This document shows positions 43,631 through 51,851 of a stretch of 64,000 nt of DNA, piece after piece; within the stretch, counting starts at the first letter, position 1; every line of letters begins with the position of its first letter. The translations under genes were made by a program, and so were the position numbers. Below the pieces are notes generated by a model. The model was not told the origin of the DNA. It ran no database searches and was given only the letters and a program-made list of their open reading frames with translations. Source of the stretch: Palsa-504 sp963753225 (GTDB taxonomy: Bacteria > Actinomycetota > Actinomycetes > Streptosporangiales > Streptosporangiaceae). The stretch covers positions 97,141-161,140 of the forward strand of contig CAVWBQ010000003.1 of NCBI GenBank assembly GCA_963753225.1. The letters run 5' to 3'.

Positions 43631-44374
43631 TCAGCGCTCGCCGGCCAGCTCCACGGTCAGGCCGAGGCGCTTGGCCAGCAGGCCCGCCCGCTGCCGGTCC
43701 TGGGTGGTGAACGCGCCGTCGGCGCGGGTGAAGCGGATGTGGTGCAGCAACCCGCCGAGGGGCAGGCCCTCCTCGCGGACCAGCCTGATCCGCTTGCCGC
43801 CGGGCCAGGTCAGCTCGGCAGTGTCATCGCCGGCGGCTTCGAGCCGGCCGTCCAGGGCCTCGGTGAACAGCCGCGTCGCGTCGGCCAGGTCGTCGGCATG
43901 GTGCTCGATCAGGTCGAAGGAGGCCGGCGCGCCGGGCGCGGGCAGCCCGGCGGGCGGCGTGTCTGCCCGCGGTTCCCCGGCCTGCTGGGCGACCTGGATG
44001 ACGATGCCGTGCGCGTTCCTGGGGTGCAGGAACGCCTCCTTCCAGTGCGGGTTGTCCAGGTTGACGCCGACCGGCTCGATGCCGAGCGTCCGCACCCTGG
44101 CCAGCGTGGCCCCGATGTCGCTGACGATGAAGTTGAGGTGGTGCGGGCCGGCCCCGCGGGCGGCCAGGAAGCGCTCGAGGAACGCCGCGTCCGGGCCGCC
44201 GCTCGGGGTCAGCAGCTCGATCTTCGGCCCGGCGGCGAACTCCAGCTGGCCCCACCAGTAGCCGGGGGAGTCCATGCCGTAGGCCCAGGTTCCGCCCAGG
44301 ACGCCGCCGAACAGCTCCCAGCCGTCGGTCAGGGCCAGCGTGCCGATGGCGAGATGATCAAGGACGGCTGTCAT
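43631..44374 (-). CDS. VOC family protein with two domains
   Basis: 247 residues. DHLAIGTLALTDGWELFG and the PHHLNFIVSDIGATLARVRTLGIEPVGV part resemble methylmalonyl-CoA epimerase-type VOC domains, followed by a second module (FDLIEHHADDLADATRLFTEAL, GGLLHHIRFTRA). Metal ligands His and Glu (IELL) are visible. It follows the PheRS-like ligase gene by 58 bases on the same strand, so the two are probably cotranscribed and converge on tRNA-Sec. Confidence 0.8.
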   Translation of the reverse strand: MTAVLDHLAIGTLALTDGWELFGGVLGGTWAYGMDSPGYWWGQLEFAAGPKIELLTPSGGPDAAFLERFLAARGAGPHHLNFIVSDIGATLARVRTLGIEPVGVNLDNPHWKEAFLHPRNAHGIVIQVAQQAGEPRADTPPAGLPAPGAPASFDLIEHHADDLADATRLFTEALDGRLEAAGDDTAELTWPGGKRIRLVREEGLPLGGLLHHIRFTRADGAFTTQDRQRAGLLAKRLGLTVELAGER

Positions 44375-44432
44375 GGCACGACGGTACCGCCCGCGGCCGT
44401 GCCGGCGCTCACGCGGCCCGGGCGGTACCGGC

Positions 44433-45572
44433 TCACGCGGCCCCTGGCGGTGCGTCCTGGCGCGCCCACTGGTACTCCGTGCCCTGGTGGATCGCCAGGT
44501 AGATCCGGTCGCGCAGCGCGTTGGCGGCCTCGTTCGTCAGCGTCTTCTCCAGGTCCCGCAGCACCACGCGGACCAGGAGGTTCTTCTGCCCCGGCCTGGC
44601 CCCGAGACGGCGGGCGGCCGACCCGGGCAGCCGCTCGTACACGGTGGCGGACAGCACCCGGACCTCCTCGACGCACGGCGCGTCGGTGTCGAGGGCCTCG
44701 CGGACCCGGTCGCCGAGGGTCTCCTCGTCCTCGTCCGCGTCTACCGCGACCGACAGGTCTCGCATGACCGGGGGCATGGACGAGACCGGCTGGTACGGGG
44801 CCAGGTCGCGCATCTGGCCGGCGATGCGCGGATCGGCCGAACGCAGCAGCCGGATGTCCGGGATGCCCTTGACCAGCATCAGCATCCGGTCCAGGCCCAT
44901 ACCCAGGGCCAGTCCGCCGTGACCCGCCAGGCCGGCGGAGGCGAGCACACCCGGATGGGCCAGCCCGCACTCCCAGACCTCCACCCAGCGGCCGTCATGC
45001 CGCACGTCGACCTGGCGGCCGTGCTCGGTGTACGGGTGGATCCTCGCCTCCTGGCGGTACGGCAGGCCGGGGACGAGCGCCTCGAGCAGGCACGAGATCA
45101 TCTCGTCCAGGTCGTCGCCGGTCATGGGCCGGCGTGTGATCCGCCACAGGTCGACCTGGTGCGGTGTCCCGCTGTGCTGCCAGTCGATCGCGTCCCTGCG
45201 GTACACCATCCCCGGGCAGGCCAGCAGGACGTCGTCGCCGGGGCGGCGGGCGAGCCGCCGCAGCGCGGGCGGAACCATGGCGGTGGAATGGCTCCGGAGC
45301 ATCCGCCCGGCGCTCACGTAGCGGGTGTAACGGGCTTCCCTGGTGATCGCGCCAGGCGCGTAGCCCAGCCGGTCGTAGTTGTCGGCGACCGGGACGATCT
45401 TCGCGCCCCGGCACCACCGGACCTCGCACGACCAGGCGCGGGTCAGCGCCGCGACGGTCCGGTCCGTGAGGATCTGGATGGAGTGCGGGCCTTGCGCGGG
45501 ATCGGAGAGGTCGCGGACGTCGAGGGCGGCATGCAGTTGCGCGGGACTGAGATGGGGAACTGAACTGGACAC
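44433..45572 (-). CDS. srmL: Single-chain PheRS-like class II aminoacyl-tRNA ligase with FDX-ACB domain
   Basis: 379 residues from GTG 45572 (AAGGAG 5 bases upstream). Motif 2 region YRRDAIDWQHSGTPHQVDLW corresponds to the RxxxDxTHxxxFHQ block of PheS. Motif 3 is WECGLAHPGVLASAGLAGHG and LALGMGLDRMLMLVKGIPDIR. The C-terminal FDX-ACB domain has PPVMRDLSVAVD, VEEVRVLSATVYE and KNLLVRVVLRDLEKTLTNEAAN. This is the architecture of mitochondrial PheRS, in a bacterium that should have PheST elsewhere. I recall the name SrmL, a PheS-related mystery ligase, for such proteins near selenocysteine genes, but cannot confirm it. Its substrate is unknown. Confidence 0.8.
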   Translation of the reverse strand: MSSSVPHLSPAQLHAALDVRDLSDPAQGPHSIQILTDRTVAALTRAWSCEVRWCRGAKIVPVADNYDRLGYAPGAITREARYTRYVSAGRMLRSHSTAMVPPALRRLARRPGDDVLLACPGMVYRRDAIDWQHSGTPHQVDLWRITRRPMTGDDLDEMISCLLEALVPGLPYRQEARIHPYTEHGRQVDVRHDGRWVEVWECGLAHPGVLASAGLAGHGGLALGMGLDRMLMLVKGIPDIRLLRSADPRIAGQMRDLAPYQPVSSMPPVMRDLSVAVDADEDEETLGDRVREALDTDAPCVEEVRVLSATVYERLPGSAARRLGARPGQKNLLVRVVLRDLEKTLTNEAANALRDRIYLAIHQGTEYQWARQDAPPGAA

Positions 45573-45647
45573 GGTGACTCCTTGGCTGAGGTGAACCCGG
45601 CGGGGATCCCCTCCCGGCCCCGGACTCGCCCGAGCGAAGCCGCCGTG

Positions 45648-45725
45648 CTAACGCGGCGCGACGCCTCCCGGCGGCCCGTCGTGGGCCGGGAGGCGAGAAA
45701 ATCGCCGCGTCGCCATGCCAGTCAT
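45648..45725 (-). promoter_or_regulatory. Possible leader peptide with attenuator-like hairpin upstream of the PheRS-like ligase gene
   Basis: ATG 45725 (GGTGGAAG 3-10 bases upstream) opens 25 codons, MTGMATRRFSRLPAHDG..., ending TAG at 45648-45650. Inside it, CGCCTCCCGGC (45662-45672) and GCCGGGAGGCG (45685-45695) are an 11-base-pair inverted repeat with a 12-base loop. The ligase start is 75 bases further on. This is the layout of a leader peptide attenuator, but only one Phe codon (TTT) is present, so sensing of Phe is unproven. I saw no T-box sequence here. Confidence 0.4.
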
Positions 45726-45774
45726 GCTTCCACCATAGCCCGCACCGCGACCGGCCGGAAAACGCATTTGCGGG

Positions 45775-45966
45775 TTAGGTCAGCCGGTCGCGCAGGCCGA
45801 TCACGGCGAGGATCAGGCCCGCCAGCGCGATCACCGGGCCGGCCACGGCCCAGAAGGTGACGCGCGACATGGAACTTCCGCCGAGCACGCCCACGCCCTG
45901 CAGCGTGAACACCACCCCGGCCAGCGTGAGGAGGAACCCGGCGCCGACGAGCACAACCCGCCTCAT
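45775..45966 (-). CDS. Small two-helix membrane protein
   Basis: 63 residues from ATG 45966. Two hydrophobic segments, VVLVGAGFLLTLAGVVFTLQG and FWAVAGPVIALAGLILAVIGL, end in RDRLT. The frame continues open upstream but codon use there is poor. Such short integral proteins are common in actinomycetes and have no known role. Confidence 0.55.
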   Translation of the reverse strand: MRRVVLVGAGFLLTLAGVVFTLQGVGVLGGSSMSRVTFWAVAGPVIALAGLILAVIGLRDRLT

Positions 45967-45982
45967 CAGGATCGCGGCGACC

Positions 45983-46060
45983 AGGCCCCGGCCTGAAGGC
46001 CGGGAAGGAAACGCCGCTCCCTCCCTCCGCGTTGCGGTGTAATCGAACATGTCCGCGACA
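45983..46060 (-). repeat. IS200/IS605-like end remnant
   Basis: On the minus strand CCCGGCCTTCAGGCCGGG forms a perfect hairpin, preceded by a region whose frame reads FDYTATRREGAAFPSRPSG. In my memory this arrangement resembles the ends of actinobacterial IS605-type elements, where a GGCCTTCAGGCC hairpin marks the right end. No transposase gene is present. Treated as a possible scar only. Confidence 0.3.
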
Positions 46061-46151
46061 GCCAGAACCGCGAACCAACAGCGCGGTGCGAGCCGCGGCT
46101 GAAGGTGACCCTCCCCATGGAACGGCCTGGGCGCGGGCACGGTTCAAGGGA

Positions 46152-46183
46152 CCTGGCCGTGGCCCCGATGGGCCACGGCCAGG
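46152..46183 (-). terminator. Hairpin downstream of the DUF1062 gene
   Basis: CCTGGCCGTGGCCC (46152-46165) and its perfect complement (46170-46183) form a 14-base-pair stem with loop CGAT. It lies about 120 bases beyond the DUF1062 stop on the minus strand. The remaining sequence 45967-46305 holds no clear gene. Confidence 0.6.
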
Positions 46184-46305
46184 CCGTCAGCCGAGGCTCG
46201 CTCCAGCAGGTCAGGGGGGGCGGACCTGCGGCACTGCTCACGGCCGTACGTCATCAGATACGTACCGAACGGCCCGGCGGTTCAGCCTATTTTTCACGCG
46301 GCTGC

Positions 46306-46880
46306 TCACACCGGTGAGGAACAGTCCCCTGCCATCACGGTAAAGGTGAAGCCGGCGCTCGTCGGACGGCGCAGCGGGATGTCGCACTTGATCCGGCGCA
46401 GCACCTCGTTCCTGCTGAGGCCGAGCCCGTGCGCGATGAGCCGTTCCGGCGCACCGGTACCGGATCCTCAAAGAGGACCTCCACCTGGACCGGCCACGCC
46501 TCGTCGGGCCATGCCGGCGGGGTGTCCAGCCGCCAGGCGTCCTTCCAGTCCAGGGCGAAGCGGTTACGCCGGGCGAGCAGCGGGTCCAGCAGCCTGGACG
46601 CAACCAGTTCCGGATCGTTGGCGCGGTAGCCGTGGAGCTCGGCCGGATCGAAGGATCTGACCGGTGCTCGCTCGTGCACGGTGAGCTTGCTCGTCCGATC
46701 GCAGGATACGCAGCGGACCAGCAGCCACACGTCCAGCAGCTTGCCGTTGGCGTTGACGCGGAACCTGCCCTCGCCGGTGGTGGCCGACTCCGACCGGCAG
46801 TCCGCGCACCGCAGCGACAGTAGAGGCAGCCTGGTCCGGCGAACGACCCAGGGCAGCACGGTATGAGGTTGTGAAGACAT
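46306..46880 (-). pseudogene. DUF1062 family protein, frameshifted near the end
   Basis: ATG 46880 opens a protein with LSLRCADCRS and VRCVSCDRTSKLTVHER, four Cys in two CxxC knuckles that probably bind zinc, then HGYRANDPELVASRLLD. After FEDPVPVR the frame is lost near 46450; the frame with one base restored continues ERLIAHGLGLSRNEVLRRIK and GFTFTVMAG to TGA at 46306-46308. This C-terminus fits the family, whose role is unknown. The apparent missing C may be real or an error. Confidence 0.65.
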
Positions 46881-47496
46881 GATCTCTCTAGACCTGACAC
46901 GAGGCCGATTGCGCGCGGCCTCAAACGCTGTCTGACCGGGCGCACCTGGGCAGCCCGGCAGAGCCGACGGAAGGGTCGGCTTGAAGGTGAGCGGAAGAAG
47001 GTGTCAGGTTTAAAGAGCAGGCGGGGTCACGCGGTTTGTCCTCTGTCCTCACGGCGACGGGCCGCAGGCAGACTACGGGAACGCGGAAGGAAGCCTCAAA
47101 CGGTTTTCCGACCGAAACTTCGTCAGTGCTACCGGGACCCTCAGCGGCGAAGGCCGCTCTGCGGCAGCCCGGGGTGAGGACGCAGAACTCGTTCTCCCGG
47201 CTCGTCATGCTGAAAAGCAAATCTGACTTTACTTAGGCAAGTATTATTTGCTTAACGGCGGAAGATTGCGCCCAGCAGGGAGGCCAGGGAATCCGGCAAT
47301 TGCCACTTTACCGTCGCAACCATCATTTGCGAATGGCACGCTGGTCGACGGCGAGTTTCGCGGCAGGAATGCGCTGAGCAGGGCCTGCGGTCTGGGTGTC
47401 TGAAATCGGGACCCTGCTTGGTACTGGTGTTTCGGGGGCTGGTAGTCCTAGGTTTGCACCAGGAAATACATCCTGCTCGCCAGGGGAGGAGATCGC
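46881..47496. other. Gap between DUF1062 and the Cox-type operon, with a VOC-like fragment
   Basis: About 615 bases without an intact gene. On the minus strand, 47155-47205 encodes RENEFCVLTPG, similar to the end of VOC proteins such as the one at 24102, so a truncated copy may lie here. The rest looks non-coding and includes the AT-rich inverted repeat at 47233-47255. Confidence 0.35.
47233..47255 (+). promoter_or_regulatory. AT-rich inverted repeat upstream of the Cox-type operon
   Basis: TTAGGCAA (47233-47240) and TTGCTTAA (47248-47255) pair with one mismatch around a 7-base spacer in an unusually AT-rich stretch. It lies 240 bases before the S-subunit start. It may be an operator or promoter element; I cannot name the binding protein. 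Confidence 0.4.
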
Positions 47497-47964
47497 ATGG
47501 CAGAAATCACCGTCACCGTCGATGGCGTGAAGTATGCGGATCAGGTCGAGCCGCGGATACTGCTTGTCCATTACCTCAGAGAAGTCGTGGGCAAGACCGG
47601 GACTCCCATCGGATGCGACACGTCGAATTGCGGCTCATGCACGGTGCTGCTTGACGGGCAGTCGGTCAAGAGCTGTTCCGTCCTGGCCGTGCAGGCGGAC
47701 GGCGCCGAAATCACCACGATCCAGGGTCTGGCGAACGGCGGCCTGCACCCGCTCCAGCGCGCCTTCCACGAGGAGCACGCGCTGCAGTGCGGGTACTGCA
47801 CACCGGGGATGATCCTGGCGGCGGCGGACCTGCTCAGCGAGAATCCGCACCCCAGCGACGAGGAGATCCGCGAAGGCCTCGAGGGCAACCTGTGCCGCTG
47901 TACCGGTTACGAGAACATCGTGCGCGCCGTCCGGCGCGCAGCGCAGGCGGGAGTGAGCGGATGA
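47497..47964 (+). CDS. 2Fe-2S subunit, form II CO-dehydrogenase-like (CoxS-like)
   Basis: 155 residues with GGGGAGGAG 6 bases upstream. Cluster motifs GCDTSNCGSCTVLLDG and CGYCTPGM plus CRCTGY match CoxS-type proteins. First gene of an S-L-M operon whose genes overlap by ATGA. Confidence 0.92.
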   Translation: MAEITVTVDGVKYADQVEPRILLVHYLREVVGKTGTPIGCDTSNCGSCTVLLDGQSVKSCSVLAVQADGAEITTIQGLANGGLHPLQRAFHEEHALQCGYCTPGMILAAADLLSENPHPSDEEIREGLEGNLCRCTGYENIVRAVRRAAQAGVSG

Positions 47965-50429
47965 CCGCGCAGACCGAGGCAGCAGAGGCCAAGACCGCCG
48001 AGCTCGGCAAGGCGCGCCTGCGCAAGGAAGACGAGCGCCTCATCACCGGCCAGACCAACTGGACCGACAACATCACGCTGCCCGGGATGCTGCACATCGC
48101 CTTCCTCCGCAGCCCGTTCGCGCACGCCCGGATCACCTCGGTGGACGTCAGCGCGGCCAGGAGCGAGCCTGGCGTGATCGCCGCCTACTCCGGTGCGGAC
48201 TTCGCCGCCGAGCAGGGCAGCCTGCCCTGCGCCTGGCCGGTCACCCCGGACATCGTGATCCCGGCGCACCCCCCGATGGCGGTGGACGAGGTGCGCTACG
48301 TCGGCGAGGCCGTGGCCTGCGTCGTGGCCCGCGACCGGTACGCCGCGGCCGACGCGCTGGCGGCTATCGAGGTCGACTACGAGCAGTTGCCGCCGGTGCT
48401 CGATATGAGGACGGCGCTGGAAGACGCCTCACCCAAGGTGCACGAGGCGGGCAACAAGAGCTTCGACTTCGTCTTCCCGCAAGGCGACCTGGACGCGGCT
48501 TTCCGTGACGCGCCCGTGGTGATCGAGCGTACCTACCGGCAGCAGCGGCTGATCCCGAGCGCGATGGAGCCGCGCGCCGTGGTCTGCTCGTGCGTGGGCG
48601 GAGAGTTCACGCTCTGGTCCGCGACCCAGATTCCGCACGTGCTGCGAGTCATGCTGGCCCTGGTGACCGGCATCCCGGAGCAGAACATCCGGGTCATCGC
48701 GCCCGACGTCGGGGGAGGCTTCGGGTCCAAGCTGCAGGTCACGGCCGAAGAGGTGCTGGCCGTGCTGATCGCCCGCAAGCTGGGCCGGCCGGTCAAGTGG
48801 ACCGAGTCCCGCAGCGAAGGCAACATGACCGTGCACCACGGCCGCGACCAGTGGCAGCGGCTCAGGCTCGCGGCGGACAGCGACGGCCGGATCCGCGGGT
48901 TCGACGTGGACCTGCTGGCCGACATGGGCGCCTACCTCATGCTGGTCACGCCGGGCGTTCCCATCCTCGGCGCGTTCATGTTCCCGGCCATCTACAAGAT
49001 GGACGCGTACAAGTTCCGCTGCGTCGGGGTGTTCACCACCAAGATGCCGACCGACGCCTACCGCGGCGCGGGCCGCCCTGAGGCCACGTTCGCCATCGAG
49101 CGGATGATGGACGAACTCGCCGCGCACCTGGGCGTGGACCCGCTGGAGCTGCGGGAGCGGAACTGGATCAAGCACGAGGAGTTCCCGTTCACCACCGTCG
49201 CCGGGCTGACCTACGACTCGGGCAACTACGAGGCGGCCACGGCCCGGGCCAAGGAACTGTTCGACTACGACGGGCTCCGCGCTGAGCAGGAGCGGCGGCG
49301 GGCCAGCAACGACCCGGTGCAGCTCGGCATCGGCATCTCCACCTTCACCGAGATGTGCGGCCTGGCCCCGTCCCGCGTGGTCGGCTCGCTGGCCTACGGG
49401 GCCGGCGGCTGGGAGCACGCGTCGATCAGGATGCTGCCCACCGGCAAGGTGGAGGTCGTGACCGGATCCAGCGCGCACGGCCAGGGGCACGAGACGGCGT
49501 GGAGCCAGATAGTCGCCGACCAGCTCGGCGTGCCGTTCGAGGACATCCGGGTGCTGCACGGCGACACCCAGATCTCGCCCAGGGGGCTCGATACCTATGG
49601 GTCGCGGTCCCTGACGGTCGGCGGGATGGCCCTGGTCGTGGCCTGCGACAAGGTCGTCGCGAAAGCCAAGGTGATCGCGGCCGGACTGCTCGAGGCCTCG
49701 GCCGATGACCTGGAGTGGACACCCGGGCGCTTCTCCGTCCGCGGCGACCCGGACAAGGGCGTCACGATCGCCGAGGTCGCACTGGCTACCTTCTTCGCGC
49801 ACAACACGCCGGAGGGCGTCGAGCCGAGCATCGACGCCGAGGCTACCTACGACCCGGACAACTTCTCCTTCCCGCACGGCACCCACCTGTGCGCGACCGA
49901 GGTCGACACCGAGACAGGCTTCGTCAAGATCCGCTCGTACGTGGCCGTCAACGACGTCGGCGCGGTGGTCAATCCGATGATCGTCGACGGCCAGGTACAC
50001 GGCGGCCTCGCCCAGGGCATCGCGCAGGCGCTGTACGAGGAGGCGGTCTACGACGACGACGGCAACCTGGTGACCTCCACGCTCGCGGACTACCTGGTCC
50101 CGTCGGCGAGCGACCTGCCGTCCTACGTCACGGACCGGACCGAGAGCCGGGCGGCCAACGCGCTGGGCGTCAAGGGCGTCGGCGAAGCGGGTACGATCGC
50201 CTCTACCCCCGCAGTAGTCAACTCGATCGTCGACGCGCTGCGGCCGCTCGGCATCGATGACGTCGAGATGCCCTGCACGCCCGAGCGGGTCTGGCGGGCC
50301 ATCCAGGGCGCCAGGGGCGGCAACCAGGCCAGCGCGGCCGAGCAGCACGCGGCCCGGCAGAGCGACCAGACCCAGGGCCACAGCCCGCAGGGCATCGGCA
50401 CCCCGGACCAGAGCGGAGGCGTGGCATGA
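47961..50429 (+). CDS. Molybdopterin-binding large subunit, form II CO-dehydrogenase-like (CoxL-like)
   Basis: 822 residues from ATG 47961, overlapping the S-subunit stop. Form II loop TDAYRGAGRPEATFAIER is present and the form I AYxCSFR loop is absent. Other motifs: RLRKEDERLITGQTNWTDNI, APDVGGGFGSKLQVTAEEVL, and the active-site Glu in VKGVGEAGTIASTPA. The C-terminus has a 30-residue hydrophilic tail (RGGNQASAAEQHAARQSDQT). Form II enzymes are common in actinomycetes; few are proven to oxidise CO. Confidence 0.92.
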   Translation: MTAQTEAAEAKTAELGKARLRKEDERLITGQTNWTDNITLPGMLHIAFLRSPFAHARITSVDVSAARSEPGVIAAYSGADFAAEQGSLPCAWPVTPDIVIPAHPPMAVDEVRYVGEAVACVVARDRYAAADALAAIEVDYEQLPPVLDMRTALEDASPKVHEAGNKSFDFVFPQGDLDAAFRDAPVVIERTYRQQRLIPSAMEPRAVVCSCVGGEFTLWSATQIPHVLRVMLALVTGIPEQNIRVIAPDVGGGFGSKLQVTAEEVLAVLIARKLGRPVKWTESRSEGNMTVHHGRDQWQRLRLAADSDGRIRGFDVDLLADMGAYLMLVTPGVPILGAFMFPAIYKMDAYKFRCVGVFTTKMPTDAYRGAGRPEATFAIERMMDELAAHLGVDPLELRERNWIKHEEFPFTTVAGLTYDSGNYEAATARAKELFDYDGLRAEQERRRASNDPVQLGIGISTFTEMCGLAPSRVVGSLAYGAGGWEHASIRMLPTGKVEVVTGSSAHGQGHETAWSQIVADQLGVPFEDIRVLHGDTQISPRGLDTYGSRSLTVGGMALVVACDKVVAKAKVIAAGLLEASADDLEWTPGRFSVRGDPDKGVTIAEVALATFFAHNTPEGVEPSIDAEATYDPDNFSFPHGTHLCATEVDTETGFVKIRSYVAVNDVGAVVNPMIVDGQVHGGLAQGIAQALYEEAVYDDDGNLVTSTLADYLVPSASDLPSYVTDRTESRAANALGVKGVGEAGTIASTPAVVNSIVDALRPLGIDDVEMPCTPERVWRAIQGARGGNQASAAEQHAARQSDQTQGHSPQGIGTPDQSGGVA

Positions 50430-51283
50430 TCCCGGCGAAGTTCGACTACGTCCGTCCCGGCTCGCTGGACGAGGCGGTCAGGGCCCTGGCCCAGGGCGGC
50501 GAGGACGCGAAGGTCATCGCGGGCGGGCAGAGCCTGCTCCCGCTGCTGCGGCTGCGGCTGGCCTACCCGGAACTGCTGGTCGACGTGGGCGGCCTCGACG
50601 AGCTGCGCGGTGTCACCGACGCCGGGGACGCGCTGGTCATCGGCGCGCGGACCACGCACTACCAGCTGGTCCGCGACCCGCTGGTGGCCGAGCACTGCGG
50701 GCTGCTGGCCCAGGCCGCCGCCACGGTGGCCGATCCGGCGGTCCGGCACCGCGGCACGCTCGGCGGATCGCTCGCGCACGCCGACCCGGCCGGCGACCTG
50801 CCCGCGGTGGCGCTGGCGCTTGACGCCACCCTGGTCGCCCGGGGCCCCGGCGGCGAGCGGGAGATCGCCGCGGCGGACTTCTTCGTCGACTACCTGACCT
50901 CGAGCCTGGAACCTGACGAGATCCTGACCGCCATCCGGGTGCCCAAGCTCGGACCGGGCTGGGGCTACCGGTACGAGAAGTTCCACCGGACCGCGCAGGC
51001 CTGGGCGACCGTCGGCGTGGCCGCGCTGGTCCGGCGCTCCAACGGGTCCGTCGCCGAGGCCAGGATCGGGCTCACCAACATGGGCCCGACGCCGCTGCGC
51101 GCCACGGCCGCGGAAAGCGCCGCGGCCGGGGTGCAGGCCAGCCGGGACGCGCTGCGGGCTGCGGCGGCCAGCGCCGACGAGGGCACGAACCCGCCGGCCG
51201 ACTTGCACGGCGCGCCCGACTACCGGCGGCACCTGGCGCGGGTGCTGACCGGCCGGGCGCTGGCCGCGGCGGCGGGAGCCTGA
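50426..51283 (+). CDS. FAD-binding subunit, form II CO-dehydrogenase-like (CoxM-like)
   Basis: 285 residues; its start overlaps the large-subunit stop (ATGA). FAD motifs VIAGGQSLLPLLRLRLAYP and AVRHRGTLGGSLAHADPAGD are present. It is followed 10 bases later by the PadR gene, probably cotranscribed. Confidence 0.92.
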   Translation: MIPAKFDYVRPGSLDEAVRALAQGGEDAKVIAGGQSLLPLLRLRLAYPELLVDVGGLDELRGVTDAGDALVIGARTTHYQLVRDPLVAEHCGLLAQAAATVADPAVRHRGTLGGSLAHADPAGDLPAVALALDATLVARGPGGEREIAAADFFVDYLTSSLEPDEILTAIRVPKLGPGWGYRYEKFHRTAQAWATVGVAALVRRSNGSVAEARIGLTNMGPTPLRATAAESAAAGVQASRDALRAAAASADEGTNPPADLHGAPDYRRHLARVLTGRALAAAAGA

Positions 51284-51293
51284 CCCTGGGATC

Positions 51294-51836
51294 ATGACGG
51301 AGTCCGAGCGGCTGTCGCTGGCCGAATGGCTGGTGCTGTGCCTGGTCCGGGAGGAGCCGACCTACGGCCTGGTCCTCGTCGGGCTGCTGGCTCGCGACGG
51401 CAGCCTGGGCCAGGTCTGGTCGGTGCCGAAGGCCGTGATCTACCGCGCCTTGCCGCGGCTGGAGGCGCTCGGCCTGATCCGGACGGTAGGGGAGGAGCGG
51501 ACCAGCCAGGGGCCGGTCCGCTCGCTCTACGAGGCGACCCAGGCCGGGGAGGCGGCCGCCACCGCCTGGCTCGGCACGCCGGTGCAGCACCCCAGGGACG
51601 TCAGGTCCGAGTTCATGGTCAAGCTCGCGCTGCTCGACCGGAGCGGCACCGACTCCCGGGACCTGCTGCAGGCGCAGCTGGCGCGGCTGCTGCCGGTCGC
51701 CGCCGCCCTGGACGATCGCCTGCGTGCCACGACGGGCTTCGAGCACACCCTGGTCCTGTGGCGGCTCGAGGCGATGACCGCGACCCTGCGGTTCCTGGAG
51801 GCCGTGGCCGCGCAGAACGATGTGCGGATCAGCTAG
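51294..51836 (+). CDS. PadR family transcriptional regulator
   Basis: 180 residues. N-terminal winged helix with LSLAEWLVLCLVREEPTYGLVLVGLLAR and AVIYRALPRLEALGLIRTV, then a C-terminal helical dimerisation region. Its location after the M-subunit suggests control of the Cox-type operon (inference). Confidence 0.85.
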   Translation: MTESERLSLAEWLVLCLVREEPTYGLVLVGLLARDGSLGQVWSVPKAVIYRALPRLEALGLIRTVGEERTSQGPVRSLYEATQAGEAAATAWLGTPVQHPRDVRSEFMVKLALLDRSGTDSRDLLQAQLARLLPVAAALDDRLRATTGFEHTLVLWRLEAMTATLRFLEAVAAQNDVRIS

Positions 51837-51851
51837 CCGCGGCGATTCGCC

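Noticed and set aside
43520..44767. Long rightward frame over tRNA-Sec and the VOC gene
   Set aside because: It is antisense to two well-supported genes and has no recognisable domain.
45573..45780. T-box in front of the PheRS-like ligase
   Set aside because: No TGGNACCGCG sequence and no stem I elements; the hairpin fits a leader peptide better.
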